From assembly GCA_013399305.1 (NCBI GenBank), contig VXAI01000013.1, positions 7,277,132-7,341,131 on the forward strand: 64,000 bases of DNA, given 5' to 3'. The notes beneath the pieces were generated by a model, which saw only the letters and a list, made by a program, of their open reading frames with translations, did not search any database and was not told where the DNA came from. The DNA comes from Rostratula benghalensis (taxonomy: Eukaryota; Chordata; Aves; Charadriiformes; Rostratulidae). This document shows, piece after piece, positions 1 through 10,940 of this stretch (position 1 is the stretch's first letter; the number at the start of each line of letters is the position of its first letter). Position numbers and translations under genes: made by a program.

Positions 1-285
1 AGAGTGTTGCTCCCTTTGGAAATAGCTTGAGGTCTGTATTTATTGAGGCTAAGGAACATGTAGACAAGTAACCAGAAAAAGAAAAAAATATCTCTCACAA
101 ATAAATAATTCAAGAAGGAATGAACAATCTTACTGTGTTTTATTTTACTTTGTAAATCAGGACTTTATAAATAAATTCACAAAAGTGGGCAGAATGCACT
201 TCTTTTAAAAGGAAGAAAAAAAGACACATAATAAGGTTTTTCAGGGTCATCTATTTTTCCAGTTCATGAATGAAAAGTGTCATTA
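1..285. other. Unique AT-rich flank, no gene seen
   Basis: This leading stretch is A/T-rich with short A runs (for example around 75-90 and 215-225). I see no splice-bounded open frame, no repeat I recognise and no RNA gene. It ends where the CR1 insertion begins. Confidence 0.6.
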
Positions 286-1210
286 CAGAAACACAGAATT
301 ATTGAATGGCCTCTGTAGGTCAACTGGTTCAGCCCCTCTTCTCAATCAGGGTCACCTGGAGCTGGTTGTCCAGACAGCTTTTGAATATCTTCAAGGACAG
401 AAACTTCACCACTTTCCTGGGCAATCTTTGTGCATTGTCTGTCACCCTCACAGTATAAGAAAAAATGTGGTTCCTCATGTTCTCTTCTCCAGACTAAACA
501 GTCCCTGCCCTCTCAGCCTTTCCTCATATCTGAGATGCTTCAATCTCTTAGTCATTTTAGTGCTGCTTTTTGTTGGACTTCCTCCAGCAACTCCACATCT
601 CTCTTGTACTGAGGAGCCCAGAACTGCACACAGCACTCCAAGTGTGGCCTCTCCAGTGCTGACTAGTGTGGAAGCATCATCTTTCTTGACTTGCTGGCAA
701 TACTTTATCTCAAGGATATCATATTTCTGCCTTGCCCTTACAGGGCGCCTTGCTGGCTTATGGTCACCTCAGTGTCCACCAGGACTGTAAAGCTGCTTTC
801 CTGCTGGTCAGTCCCAGCAGGTACCTAGGGTTGTTCCACCCCAGGTGCAGGATGTTGCACCTCCCATTGTTGAACTTCATGAGATTCCACTCAGCCCATT
901 TCTCCAGCCTGCCGATGTCCCTTGGGATGGCAGCACCAAGCACTCCACCCAATTTTGTGTCATCAGTGTACATGGTGAGGGTACACTCTGCTACATTATC
1001 CAGATCACCAATGAAGATGTTGAACAGGACTGGACCCAGTATTGACCCCTGAGAGGCACCACTAGCTGACGGCCTCCAAATAGATATTGAGCCACTGATC
1101 ACTACCCTCCAGGCCCAGTTACTCAGCAAGTTTTCAATCCACTCTGCTGTCTGCTCATCCAACCAATACTTCATCAGCCTCTCTATGAGGAAACACTGTC
1201 TGTGTTCACT
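286..1210 (-). mobile_element. CR1 LINE, 5'-truncated copy
   Basis: This is a non-LTR retrotransposon fragment inserted in minus orientation. The left edge is the reverse complement of a CR1 3' end: an 'acacagaatt' tail remnant is followed by the usual 'ctggttcagcccctcttctc' type of 3' UTR text. Moving right, the minus strand encodes the ORF2 C-terminal segment (SLEKR-type motif near 480-520). It then encodes the end of the reverse transcriptase up to about 1196, where similarity stops near 'ctctatgagg'. The 5' part of the element is missing, as is usual for CR1. Frames are shifted in several places, so the copy is dead. The family is clear from motif order; the subfamily is not assignable by eye. 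Confidence 0.93.
764..1210 (-). pseudogene. CR1 reverse transcriptase relic (palm C-motif to thumb)
   Basis: On the minus strand this piece encodes the C-terminal part of the CR1 ORF2 reverse transcriptase, which copies element RNA into DNA at a nicked target site. Read 5' to 3' it shows WIENLLSNWA, then [17 protein letters not shown] (the G-x-x-QG-S-x-x-GP motif B region). Next come the catalytic motif C as YTDD at 959-970, then TKLGG and the thumb segment LEKWAEWNLMKFNNG. Other CR1 copies usually read F-A-D-D here, so both aspartates are kept but the preceding residues differ. Motif A and everything upstream are absent. The open frame runs beyond the homology into non-CR1 sequence, and its first Met (near 1321) lies outside the element, so this is not a usable gene. 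Confidence 0.88.
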
Positions 1211-3594
1211 ACTATAAACATTTATCTTGAGAAAGAAAATCAATAAAAGTGAATACTTTAACACCAGATTTATTTTCAAAAAGAAAATAGAAGTGTCAGA
1301 GTTCTTCATTTTAATTAGCACCTTTTATATGATACTACGCAACATAGAAATACTCAACATCTAATAGAAATAATATATCACCAAGTTTTAAGGGTTTTAA
1401 ATCCCTTAAATCTTGGGTACCTTTAGAGATGAACCTACATCTTTATTTACACATCCAAATTACAGATTTGGCTTTGATGGAATAAGTACCTTCAAGCCCT
1501 ATTGGCAAGTGTTTGAAAACTGCAGCTTTGAGGATTTTTTTCATCAGAAATAAAACATAAGAAGTTTCCATTGTCTCTCCTCACCTGCTTCAGGTATACC
1601 TGAAGGCCTTCCTACAACCATGTTCCCTCCAGGAGAAGAGCAACTAACTTTACGGAATTGTATTTTGTGTTACTGTATCCCACTGGTAAAATTGCTAACA
1701 TTGAAATTATTGAAGTGAGAAAGCAAGAGGATGGAGAAAACTGAAAATAATTTGCTTTGGCCACAAAATTTGGTGCAAATTATTGGCCCATTCAAGTCAG
1801 AGACAATATTAACCTGAGTAAAAAGTGACGCCTCAAAACAGTGATTCAGGTTAATACTGTTGAAGACAACTCATTATCACTCATTAAATTTTCTGAAGAG
1901 CAGCAAACCATACTTTATCTTTTATGTCTCACTTTTTACTGACCAATTTGCCTTGAGCTTCCTACAAAGTGCTGTGACTTTTGTTTTAGCAAATACTTTG
2001 TCAGCTGCAGAAGACTTCTTAAGTATTCTTTTAATTACAAATGGAACTGACAAGTAAGGTAAGTTCCCACACTTGCAAATATTTGAAATGTTTCAAATTT
2101 TATTACAATTCACTGTGTTGTATTCAATTCATAAGATACTCAGGTTGAACTGAAATAATTCATAAAGTGTATGGAGATTAATTGTTTCTTTAATCAATTT
2201 CTAAAACACACAAGTGTGTTTATGCTTTGAAATTAAGTTCAGCTGCATTTCATCTTAATATGCCAAAGGAAAAGTCAAAACATTCATTTTAGTCAATGCT
2301 AAACAGAAACTGTACAGCCATTTACAGTTCTCGGCTATTTTTCTCTGTTGAACTGTTTCACCTCATTTTGGAAGGATTTGCACTTATTTTTATCTATCCA
2401 AAAGTGCAGCAAAAGTGAAGCACCTGCTCTTCAGTGCATGCCATCTATCATGCACGAGAGAAACGGACTCTTGGCTCCCCATATTATCACAGTTACCTAC
2501 TGCTCAGCACTCTTCCAAAAGTTCACTGAACCCCATACTTCTAAAGTTATCATTTTAGCAGGAGCAACAGTAATGTGTGAGGAAGATAAAGGGAGAACGA
2601 TATCTGCCATCAACAATTTTAAGCAAGAGAATAGATGCCTTCAACATGAAAAAGTGTTTTTAGTGGGATGCTATTAATCCATAACAATGTCTTCTCTCTG
2701 TGATTATGACAAATTATAAAGAAGTCAAGTACAAGGAACCTGATAAAGCTCGTAACTTCTGGTGTTTATTTTTGTGATGTCAGTCACTTCTTGCATTGTG
2801 GTGGCTGCAAGTTGCATACAATTAAATACCTCTTTTGGGAACTTCAGTCCAAATATCAGAACCAGTTCCAAGACAGCAGCTATCCACTTGCTACAGGTAA
2901 AGCAGAATATAACCCACCTGCTAATCACAAATGCAATCAAAGAATCTGTTACAATGTTAATAATTAACTTATTTAGTGAGTCGTTAATGACTTTCAGTTA
3001 CTTGTTAGCCATTGCTTGTTACTAATTACATAATTCCTGTTGCTAGAAACCTTTACTGCACAGAAAGTGCACTGAGGGAGTCAATCCTAAATTGGCAGAA
3101 AAACTGACTTTAGAAAGCCTAATACACCATTTCACCTCCAACTTCTACACTTCTTTGCTGTGGCCTTCATTGTTTCTAAGTCTATGACTGATCATTAATA
3201 CCATGTTTTCATGAGTTTGATCTGTGATGTTAGCTTTAATACTTCACTAAATTTGTTCTTACCTTTAAATACACTACTCTTATCTCTTCTCTGCCAGGAA
3301 CCTCTGGTGACTTTTTAGGTTCTTTTTAAAAAGAAGATATGAGCATCCAGACAACAACCTCCTACAAAATTAATCCCTTCTTACTTTTTAAGACCTACAT
3401 GGCCATTCTACAAAACTGCCACTAGCCCTGGGTCCTCTTCAGGCTGAGAGAACTAAGGGTAAACACTGAGACTGAAATCAGTCTTTGATTAAATAAAATA
3501 TTTTNAATATAGATTAATTAAAATATCTAAGCAATACTATTTTCACTAAGTTCTTGTTTTACTTGTCGTTCTACTTGACTGGATCCCAAACACA
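1211..3594. other. Unique AT-rich DNA, no gene identified
   Basis: About 2.4 kb between two CR1 copies. Open frames here (for example the 109-codon frame at 2348-2677, plus strand) show no family resemblance and no convincing splice sites. A single ambiguous base (N) sits at 3505 in an AT-rich run. Nothing else is recognised. Confidence 0.55.
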
Positions 3595-4548
3595 GAATAT
3601 AGTGGAGCTGGATGGGATTCACCCAAGAGTACTGGCAAGAGAATTCACCAAGCCTCTTTAAATCATCTATCAACAATCCTGGTCAACATGGGAGGTACCA
3701 GATGACTGGAGGATGTCTAATGTGATGCCCATCTACAAGAAAGAATAGAAGGAGGATCCAGGGAACTTCAGGCCTGTCAGCCTGACCTCGGTACCAGGAA
3801 AGATCATGGAGATGATCATCTTGAGTGAGCTTTCATGGCAAGTGAAGGGCAGCCAAGGGATCAGAGCCAGCCAGCATGGGTTTGTGAAAGGGAGGTCTAG
3901 CTTAACCAACCTGACCTCTTTCTGTGATCATGCACCCCTCCTTCTGGATGAGGGGAAGGCTGTAGTCATTGTCTTCCTGAACTTTGGTAAGGTCTTTGAT
4001 ATTATCTCCCACAGTATTCTCCTGGAGATGGCAAATCATGGCATAGACAAGTAAACTCTCCACTGGGTAATGGATGGATGGCTGTGCCCAGGGAGTTGTG
4101 ATTAACAGGGTGAAAACTTGTTGGTGGCTGGTCCTCAGTGGAGGCCCTCAGGGCTCAGTTTTGGAGCCAGTCTTGTTTAATATCTTTATTGATGATCTAG
4201 ATGAGGGGATTGAGTGTACTCTCAGTAAGTTTGCAGACAACACCAAACTAGGTGTGAGTGTTGATCCACTTGAGGGTAGAGAGGCTCTAAAGAGGGACCT
4301 GGACAGGTTGGATCAATGGGATGAGGCCAATTGTATGAGGTTCGATAAGGCCAAATTCCGGACCCTGCATTTCCCAGGGAGGTGGTTGAGTCACCATACC
4401 TGGAAGTATTTAAGAAATTAGTAGATGTGGCACTTCAGGGCATGCTTTAGTGTCCAAGATTGTAGGGAGTGGAATGTGGGTTTGTGTATGGTTGGACTTG
4501 CTGATTTCAGAGGTCCTTTCCAATCATAACGATTCTGGGATTCTGTGT
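3595..4548 (+). mobile_element. CR1 LINE with internal deletion
   Basis: This plus-strand CR1 copy starts inside ORF2 (text encoding LDGIHPRVLA at about 3606-3636) and ends in a short octamer tail (gattctgg/gattctgtg) at 4548. The reverse transcriptase region runs to about 4375. The sequence then jumps directly to the 3' part beginning 'agggaggtggttgagtcacc', which in intact copies encodes PREVVESPS near the ORF2 end. The segment between thumb and C-terminus is therefore deleted, by roughly a few hundred bases judging from the layout of the copies at 45 and 60 kb. The copy is 5'-truncated and has several stops. Confidence 0.94.
3600..4375 (+). pseudogene. CR1 reverse transcriptase relic, catalytic Asp lost
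   Basis: These bases encode CR1 ORF2 reverse transcriptase from the finger region to the thumb, in at least two frames. Visible landmarks are SWSTWEVPDDWRMSNVMPIY, PVSLTSVPGK (motif 0/1 area) and QHGFVKGRSSLTNL. Motif A is at 3974-4000 and motif B reads [20 protein letters not shown] at about 4140-4200. Motif C is at 4230-4241 and the thumb [19 protein letters not shown] follows. In motif A the expected LDF reads LNF (AAC at 3980-3982). In motif C the expected FADD reads FADN (AAC at 4239-4241). Both changes are Asp to Asn at metal-binding positions. In-frame stops occur near 3747 (TAG) and 4052 (TAA). The enzyme would be inactive even if expressed. Confidence 0.92.
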
Positions 4549-5702
4549 AATAAATCATCAGCCATTAATATTGCTGAATACGGAAATTCGTGGAAGAATC
4601 ACTCTCAGTCATTACTCAAAATGACTCAGGGAATTATTTGTGACTTGTATTTAACTTTAAAGATTTCTTATGGTTAGTTCATTGGTTCATTCACTTATCC
4701 AACGCTCAGCAATCAGAATTTAAAATCAGTAAGTCAATTAGCACAATTAACACACGTGTTAAAACTGAAAAGTGTTAATACTATGGTTTAATAAGGTTGA
4801 AGAAACACTTTTTACAGCTTTGACTGTATGCTAGTAGGCAAAGGAGTGCTCAGAACCTGATTTTGCTCCAGTAAAGTGGACTGGAGTTTTGACACTGAGC
4901 TCAGGGACAGCAGAATCATATTCCAACAAGACAGATATTAATAGTCAAGTGCAGAAGTCGTGAATGAAGATGAACTTAGCAGTAAAAGTTTATATCTTCA
5001 CCCATAAGAAAATGGAGCTTATTATGGTTTTTATTCTTCTTATAGCCTACTTCCAGGAGAGTGATATGTCTTAATTCTGATATATTTTGTGCTAGATGTT
5101 GTGCGTCATGTACTCCAAATGCTCTTCTATAGTCTAGAGCAAAAATCAGGCAGTGTTTTCTCTTCAACTTAGGTTATAACCTAATTATGGCAGGGGCACA
5201 TTTTTCTAGGGTTTGTAGGTGCTAACATAACATCAATTAATAAATGTATGCATAATTTTTATTATTAAGACCATCATGCAAGTGAAGTCCGAACTGAGTA
5301 TTTGGGGCTTTTTTTCTTAGTATGATAAGTATCTTGCTATGTTTTAATTCTCTAGCAGGTATATTATCATGAAAGGATAAATATTCTACTATCTGTACTG
5401 CTGTATGTCACCCATGAATCAATAGTTTTTTCCATCCTCCAATATATGAATAAGAGTTGAACAGTGGGTTAGTCAAACCTTGTCTATAAGTTAAAATAAC
5501 CCATAAAAAAAGAGTATAATTTTGCATCCCTGTGTGCATAGTCACAGGCATTAAAATAATCCCATTCTAAACAGGACATGTGCCATACAACACCTTCACA
5601 CTTCAGCTATGGCATGGAACCAGCAAGCTCTGATAGGGAAGCCAACAGCTTCATGCTTTGCTCTTCAATTTCACAGAAACCACTGCATATGTATTTACAT
5701 GT
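4549..5702. other. Unique AT-rich DNA, no gene identified
   Basis: About 1.15 kb between two CR1 copies. It contains only short chance open frames and no recognised repeat or RNA gene. Confidence 0.55.
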
Positions 5703-6345
5703 ACATATCACAGAATCACAGAATGGTAGGGGTCAGAAGGGACCTTCAGATATCATCTTATCTTCCTGTCCTGCCAAAGTGGGTTCACCTAGAGCAGGAT
5801 GGACAAAAATACATCTAGAGAGGTTTTAAATGTCTCCAGAGGAGACTTCATAGGCTGGCTGGCCTGTTCCAGTGCTCTGGACCCTCAAAGTATAGAAATT
5901 TTTCCTCACACTGAGATAGAATTTCCTGTGCTGCAGTTAGTGTCCATTGCCCCCTGTCCTGTCACTGAGCACCACTGAAAAAAAGACTAGTCCTATTCTC
6001 TGAACACCTACCCTTTAGATATTTGTAAGCACTGATGAGGTCCTCCCTCAGTCGTCTCCAGGCTAAACAGACCCAGGCTTCTCAGCCTTTCCTCATAAGA
6101 CAGGTGCTCCATTCTCTCGGTTGTTTTTGTAGCCCTCCACTAGACTCTCTCTGGTAGTTCCCTGTCCTTTTTGAACTGGGGAGCACAGAACTGGACATAA
6201 TACTCCAGGTATGGCCTTAACAGGGCAGTGAAGAGAGGGAGGATAACCTTCCTCAATCTCCTGTACACTCTCTTTTTAATGCCCCAGGAGACCTTTGGCC
6301 TTCTTGGCCTCAAGGACACAGGCATGCATCTACACTCCCGCCAAA
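5703..6345 (-). mobile_element. CR1 LINE, 5'-truncated copy
   Basis: A minus-oriented CR1 fragment. The left edge 'tcacagaatcacagaatgg' (from 5708) is the reversed octamer tail. It is followed by the 3' UTR text with 'agaagggaccttcagatatc', and then the ORF2 C-terminal coding region read on the minus strand. Similarity fades near 6345 after the segment encoding the conserved K-x-x-x-GI-K-x-V block. The right-hand end lies inside ORF2, so the element is 5'-truncated. Confidence 0.92.
6134..6345 (-). pseudogene. CR1 ORF2 C-terminal relic
   Basis: The minus strand encodes KVILPLFTALLRPYLEYYVQ followed by FCAPQFKKDRELPERV. This corresponds to the conserved CR1 block usually reading [20 protein letters not shown] then WAPQYKKD...LLERV, just downstream of the reverse transcriptase domain. 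Upstream residues (RPRRPKVSWGIKKRV) still resemble the AKKANGILGCIKRSV block. The frame is lost further along the 3' half of the copy. It is a fragment without catalytic residues. Confidence 0.85.
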
Positions 6346-7890
6346 TCAGAGATCCTACATTGCATGCGTACTTTGTAGGAGAGAACATAAGAATTTGCCC
6401 TAGTTCCTCCTTTATTTCCACAGGTAGTAACACAGGAATATATTTGTGCAGACTGTAGTATCTTTCTTTCCCTATTTAAATTTGGAATATTCTGATTAGC
6501 ACATCCTAGGGCGTACAAGAGATTGATGTAATGCCCCCGCTTCTAGCAGTGAATCAACTCTTCATTGTGATATGGGTATCCATTAATTATGTAGTGCTCC
6601 CATTTTACAAAATCAGTTTGCCGACTCCATCTGGAATACTAATTAGTTATACAGTACATATTATAGGCTTTATTTCTCTTCAACTTACATATGGCTAACC
6701 ACTGTTATTCACTGTGGTTATATTTATATTCCATTTATATTGCTTAACCCTTAGCTTTTCCTGCATTGAGTTGTGAAACGCTAAGGCTCAGTTCCAGGAT
6801 TCCTGTACAGGGATCCTGAAATTGCTGAAGGTCAGTTCCTGACTGGTACATGAGCTTGAAACTGGGGCTAATGGAGAAACATCACAGTCAGGAATACTTA
6901 TTAGAGGGATGGTAAGACCCATGTATAAACACAGAGGCAAAAGAAAATGTCATGCTTACCAGGCCAAACACAGAGTTTAAGCCTAGATTAAATAACCACG
7001 TAAAAATATTCTGTGCAGGTAACTTCATTATGCCACCTTCCAGGTATGACTGATTGAAATTATATGTTTTTCATTTGAAATCTCAAGGATACTTAAATAT
7101 CACAGTCATTTATCCTATAGCTATTGACAACTGATATTTTAACAAAACGCTTGCTATTTACACTTCACCTCAAACTGGGACACCTTGCTATTTTCAAAAA
7201 CATCATTCTGTGTCCAAAACAGCAGGGAAAATGTCAGCTTTTAGTGGTCAGCAAGAGCTTTCCCAATTGTCATAAATGGGATTTGATCACTACTTAAATG
7301 AGCAGGCTTTTTGCCCATTAACAGAAAAAAAGTATAATTTTTCTAGCAAACTCGCAACAACAATAGTATAATGAAAAAAACAGAGATTGCAATTGCTTCT
7401 GTTCTTCCACTTTCTATTATGTATAAACCATCCATTCATATAAAAACTTGTTTTAATTCAGATAAGATACAGAATTGAGTTGTCTCAGTTTCTCAGTTGT
7501 AATTTCTTAAGTGAAAGCTGAAGATAAAATGGAAATCAAAAACATTCCAGTTCCTGAGACCTTCCTGCTCTAGTTCTTCAAGAAAATTGAGATGGGGAAG
7601 AAAGAAGTCAGCTATTAACAGCTTTAAGGAATTCCACTAGAAGCAACAGGGTTTGACTAATGAGTGAATAAGGAGCAGGAATATCACTTAAGGTGCTTTT
7701 AAGTCACATATCTGTCATGTAAGGGTTAGCTTGTTTGCACTATGTAATATGACCGTGCCAAAAGTCATTGTGGTGGTTCTTTTTAGACATTCTCCCATTA
7801 GTTAATAGATTTCATGTCATATACAGAGCACTGCATAGCCTTAATTCACTGAAGGAAGCATAGATTTCCCCGTAATTTCTGTGGGGGAAT

Positions 7891-7914
7891 TTTTATCCAC
7901 ATAGGTGGATAAAA
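7891..7914. repeat. Perfect 10-bp inverted repeat, 4-base loop
   Basis: Arms ttttatccac (7891-7900) and gtggataaaa (7905-7914) are exact reverse complements around the loop atag. This is a tight hairpin or cruciform candidate. The loop is too short and the stem too small for a microRNA precursor, and no function can be assigned. Confidence 0.8.
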
Positions 7915-10359
7915 TTCATTGAATTACTTCTCATCCTATGACAGGAAAAGTAGAGTTTTGTACAAAGATATCCATTAAATCAGTACTGTAATTTACATGG
8001 AAGATGTCTTAGGGGTGTCATGGTTAAACACTTCCTCTTTTTTACAAGACACATTATGAAGAAATCTCTGACACACTGTGACTCGTCCTAAACATTTTTT
8101 CAGGCAGTTTTCATGGAAATATTCTTCATTTTTCCCCCCATCTCAGTTTCCATTTTCTTATCTATTCTCAGCTTTCCAATTTAACTTTTGCAGAGGTTAT
8201 ATTTTACCATTTCTGGGATCTAATGTCTTTCTGTTCCATTTATACATCTGGAATATTTACAATTGCTCCCTCAGAGATCTACAAACAGGTTCTCAGACCA
8301 TTTGTCCCTTGACTAGTTGTTAAGACTATCTAAATTGCAGTATGTTCTTATTTTAGGTCTCCAGCTAAGGCTATGTCATAAGGTTATAAGAATCACTGAA
8401 TGAGCTAAAATTCAATGTCCCAGTTCTTGACTTCATAGGATCTGCACTCAGTTAAGTTTTGAAGACTTGTTTCAGTGTGTTCCTATCAAGAAAGCATTTA
8501 AATTCCGTAAGGGCACAATCCAATTCTTTGTGAAAACAGAGGCCTATTAGTTCTTTCGCCTTCTTTCAGTGAGGTACTAGGTCAAAATTAATCACTTCTG
8601 GCCAAGACTGACATTCCCTTCTTAATTTCATTTCAGACACTATTTTTACCTTCTAAAGCCTTTCCACAACCTGTAGGTATGAATGTGAAATATTCATTGA
8701 TCAATTTTCAGTCCAAATAGGATAGGTTGTCAGAAGCTTGTGCACTTCTATATTATGCCCTAAACTTTAAAAGCCTTTCAGGGACTGATCTTTCAAACAC
8801 TTAATTGTGTAATCAAGTTTAATGGAGTTGTTCACATGCTTGAAATTAAGCATCTACTTCAGTATCATGCTGAACTATACCCTAACTCTTCTTTATTACT
8901 AACAATTCCTGAAGCCCCATTTTTCCTTTTAATTTTACCAAGCCTGTCAGACAAACATACCCATAAACCCCAATCTGTTATTGTCATTCATATGTACAAT
9001 AATCCTCAGCTGACATCACCTGAGCCTGGAGTAGATAACAAATAAAGACGCGTATAACTGCCAGGGATAAAACAAGACAGTTCTACCAATTATTTTGGTT
9101 TTGAAACATTTTAAGTCTACTTAGAATTTAACAAGTATAAAGAGAGTAAGAAAAGGAGAGCAAATGAGTGCTGTCTTAGTTACCTCTTGAACTATCAAAG
9201 ACATCTCTGACATCATGAAACATGCAATATCACTGCAAAAGACTTCTGTGATGAAGATACAATATTTGATTACAACATTCTGCATATTTGTGCAAATCTC
9301 CTATGAAACATTAATTTGTACAAAGGCATGACCCTGCAAATCCCTGTAAGCAAGCAATTTCTATTAAATTTCTGGGATTTTATGAAGAATTTTGAAGGAA
9401 ACACTCAGTGTCTTTCAGACCATCTTGTAACAGCCAGTCATGCAAAACCACTTATCTGAAAAATCAATGGGGCTTTAAATTCATCTTTGCATTTTTCAAA
9501 AAGTCAAGGATAACATTTAAGGATAACTCTTCTCAGATTGAAGTCAATCTACTTTTATACCCTCCCACTTTGCACTTCATCTCCCCAGGCTTTTCTCAAA
9601 GTTAATAGGTTGATACCTTCCAAAACATATAAATTCATACCTGCCAAAATACATGGAGTCACACTGCTGCCTCTTTTCACACTCCATCTGCTGCATTTGT
9701 TATTTCTGACCACACTTCCTGCCGTGCTACCTCCCACTTGGGCCTGTATATTGGAAAATGTTTATAACTGGGCACACCTCAGAAATTAAGAGTGATTCTT
9801 GCCTGCTATCCTGTTCTACCTCTACCTACGTTTCTTCCATTAGATAAGAGGTACATTGTCATCAGCACACTTTCTTCTGTGGTATAATGTAAGATCTTAC
9901 TCATGTTGTTACACTATACCTGCTGCAGAATTAAGTGACGGTTCATTAATAAACACACAAAGAGTCAAAAATAGGAGACCAGCCAGATCCCCAGGCAGCT
10001 CAGGATAGCACTCATGCCTAGCTCATTGCTCCTCTCAACTGAATTATTTGCAGATCTGCAAGCAAAGAATTCTTTCCCAGTTCAATTATTAATTGTTCAA
10101 ACTGATACAAGTTTTTCAGTGAAGGTAGTCTTTCCACTATTTTTAATATTACTGTACTAAAGCAATACCAATAAAACAACATAACGTTCAGTGTAGTGTC
10201 TTCAAATAGTTACCATGGCAATTCTCATTAGGTGTTCTATGCCAAAACAAAATGCTTCAGGTTACTTCGAAAATGTGGAAAAAAAGCTTGAAATTGTTCA
10301 GTTTTGTCCTAATTCTGTCACTGCAAGTATGACACAAAATAAGAAGAGCTTTGTTTTTA

Positions 10360-10376
10360 TTTTTTTTTTTTTTTTT
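10360..10376. repeat. Poly(T) run, 17 bases
   Basis: An uninterrupted T run at the end of a T-rich segment, probably length-polymorphic. No adjacent retrotransposon 3' end was recognised that would make it the poly(A) tail of a minus-strand insertion. Confidence 0.85.
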
Positions 10377-10639
10377 GCAATCAACTTTTTACAGCATTAT
10401 TTTCCCCAAATAAGATGATTTGTTTATTCTTCACATTAAAAAGAGATGGAGGGGGACAAAGATATGTCATTAGGGACACAGAAGCAGAAACCAAAATAGC
10501 ATTAAAAAGAGGGAAGAAGAAGAAGAAAGAACACAGCAGTATGAGATATAAAAAGTATTTCACAATGACATAAGGAAAATAGAAAATCCTCTATAAAGGC
10601 AAGATATCCTTTGACTTATGTTTATGAAAGATGAATTCA

Positions 10640-10940
10640 AATGAGAACAGGCTCAAAGAAGCACCATCACAATGATTAGGAGAATGGAGAAATTTTGATA
10701 ACACTTAATACATCTTATGAAACAGGTTAAATTGCTTTCACCTGCTTGGCCTAGAAAAGCAGCTATCAAAAAGGGATATAAGCCTTTATAAATACATTAA
10801 GAGGGGTATTTGACAGGGAGGAGAATTTTCTGAATTAAAGGATGATGAGTAGTACAGGCACAAAATCAAATGTCTGTAAATTGGCCAGGAATATGTTTGC
10901 ACAGAAGATTTCTTGTCATGTACAGGGCTGAATACCCTAT
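10640..10940 (+). mobile_element. Ancient CR1/L3-like LINE fragment
   Basis: A diverged plus-strand copy of the ORF2 C-terminal region of an old CR1-clade LINE. The order of recognisable words matches the coding consensus: 'gattaggagaatggag' (RGMEH-type), 'cttatgaaacagg' (L-YE-R), 'ttggcctagaaaagcagc' (FSLEKRR), 'ataagcctttataaatac' (DLI-YKY) and 'acagggaggagaattttctgaa'. After these come 'aattaaaggatgatg' and 'gtaaattggccaggaata'. No open frame survives. It is much more decayed than the copies at 45 and 60 kb, so it is probably from an early amniote CR1 or L3 expansion. A profile search would settle the family. Confidence 0.65.

Larger units (their letters stand above)
6346..10639. other. 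Unique AT-rich DNA, no gene identified
   Basis: About 4.3 kb with no recognised gene. It holds a perfect small hairpin at 7891-7914 and a 17-T run at 10360-10376. Open frames of 60-83 codons occur on both strands at the density expected by chance in AT-rich DNA, and none has a recognisable domain. Confidence 0.5.

Noticed and set aside
266..790. 174-codon plus-strand frame
   Set aside because: Antisense to the minus-oriented CR1 at 286-1210.
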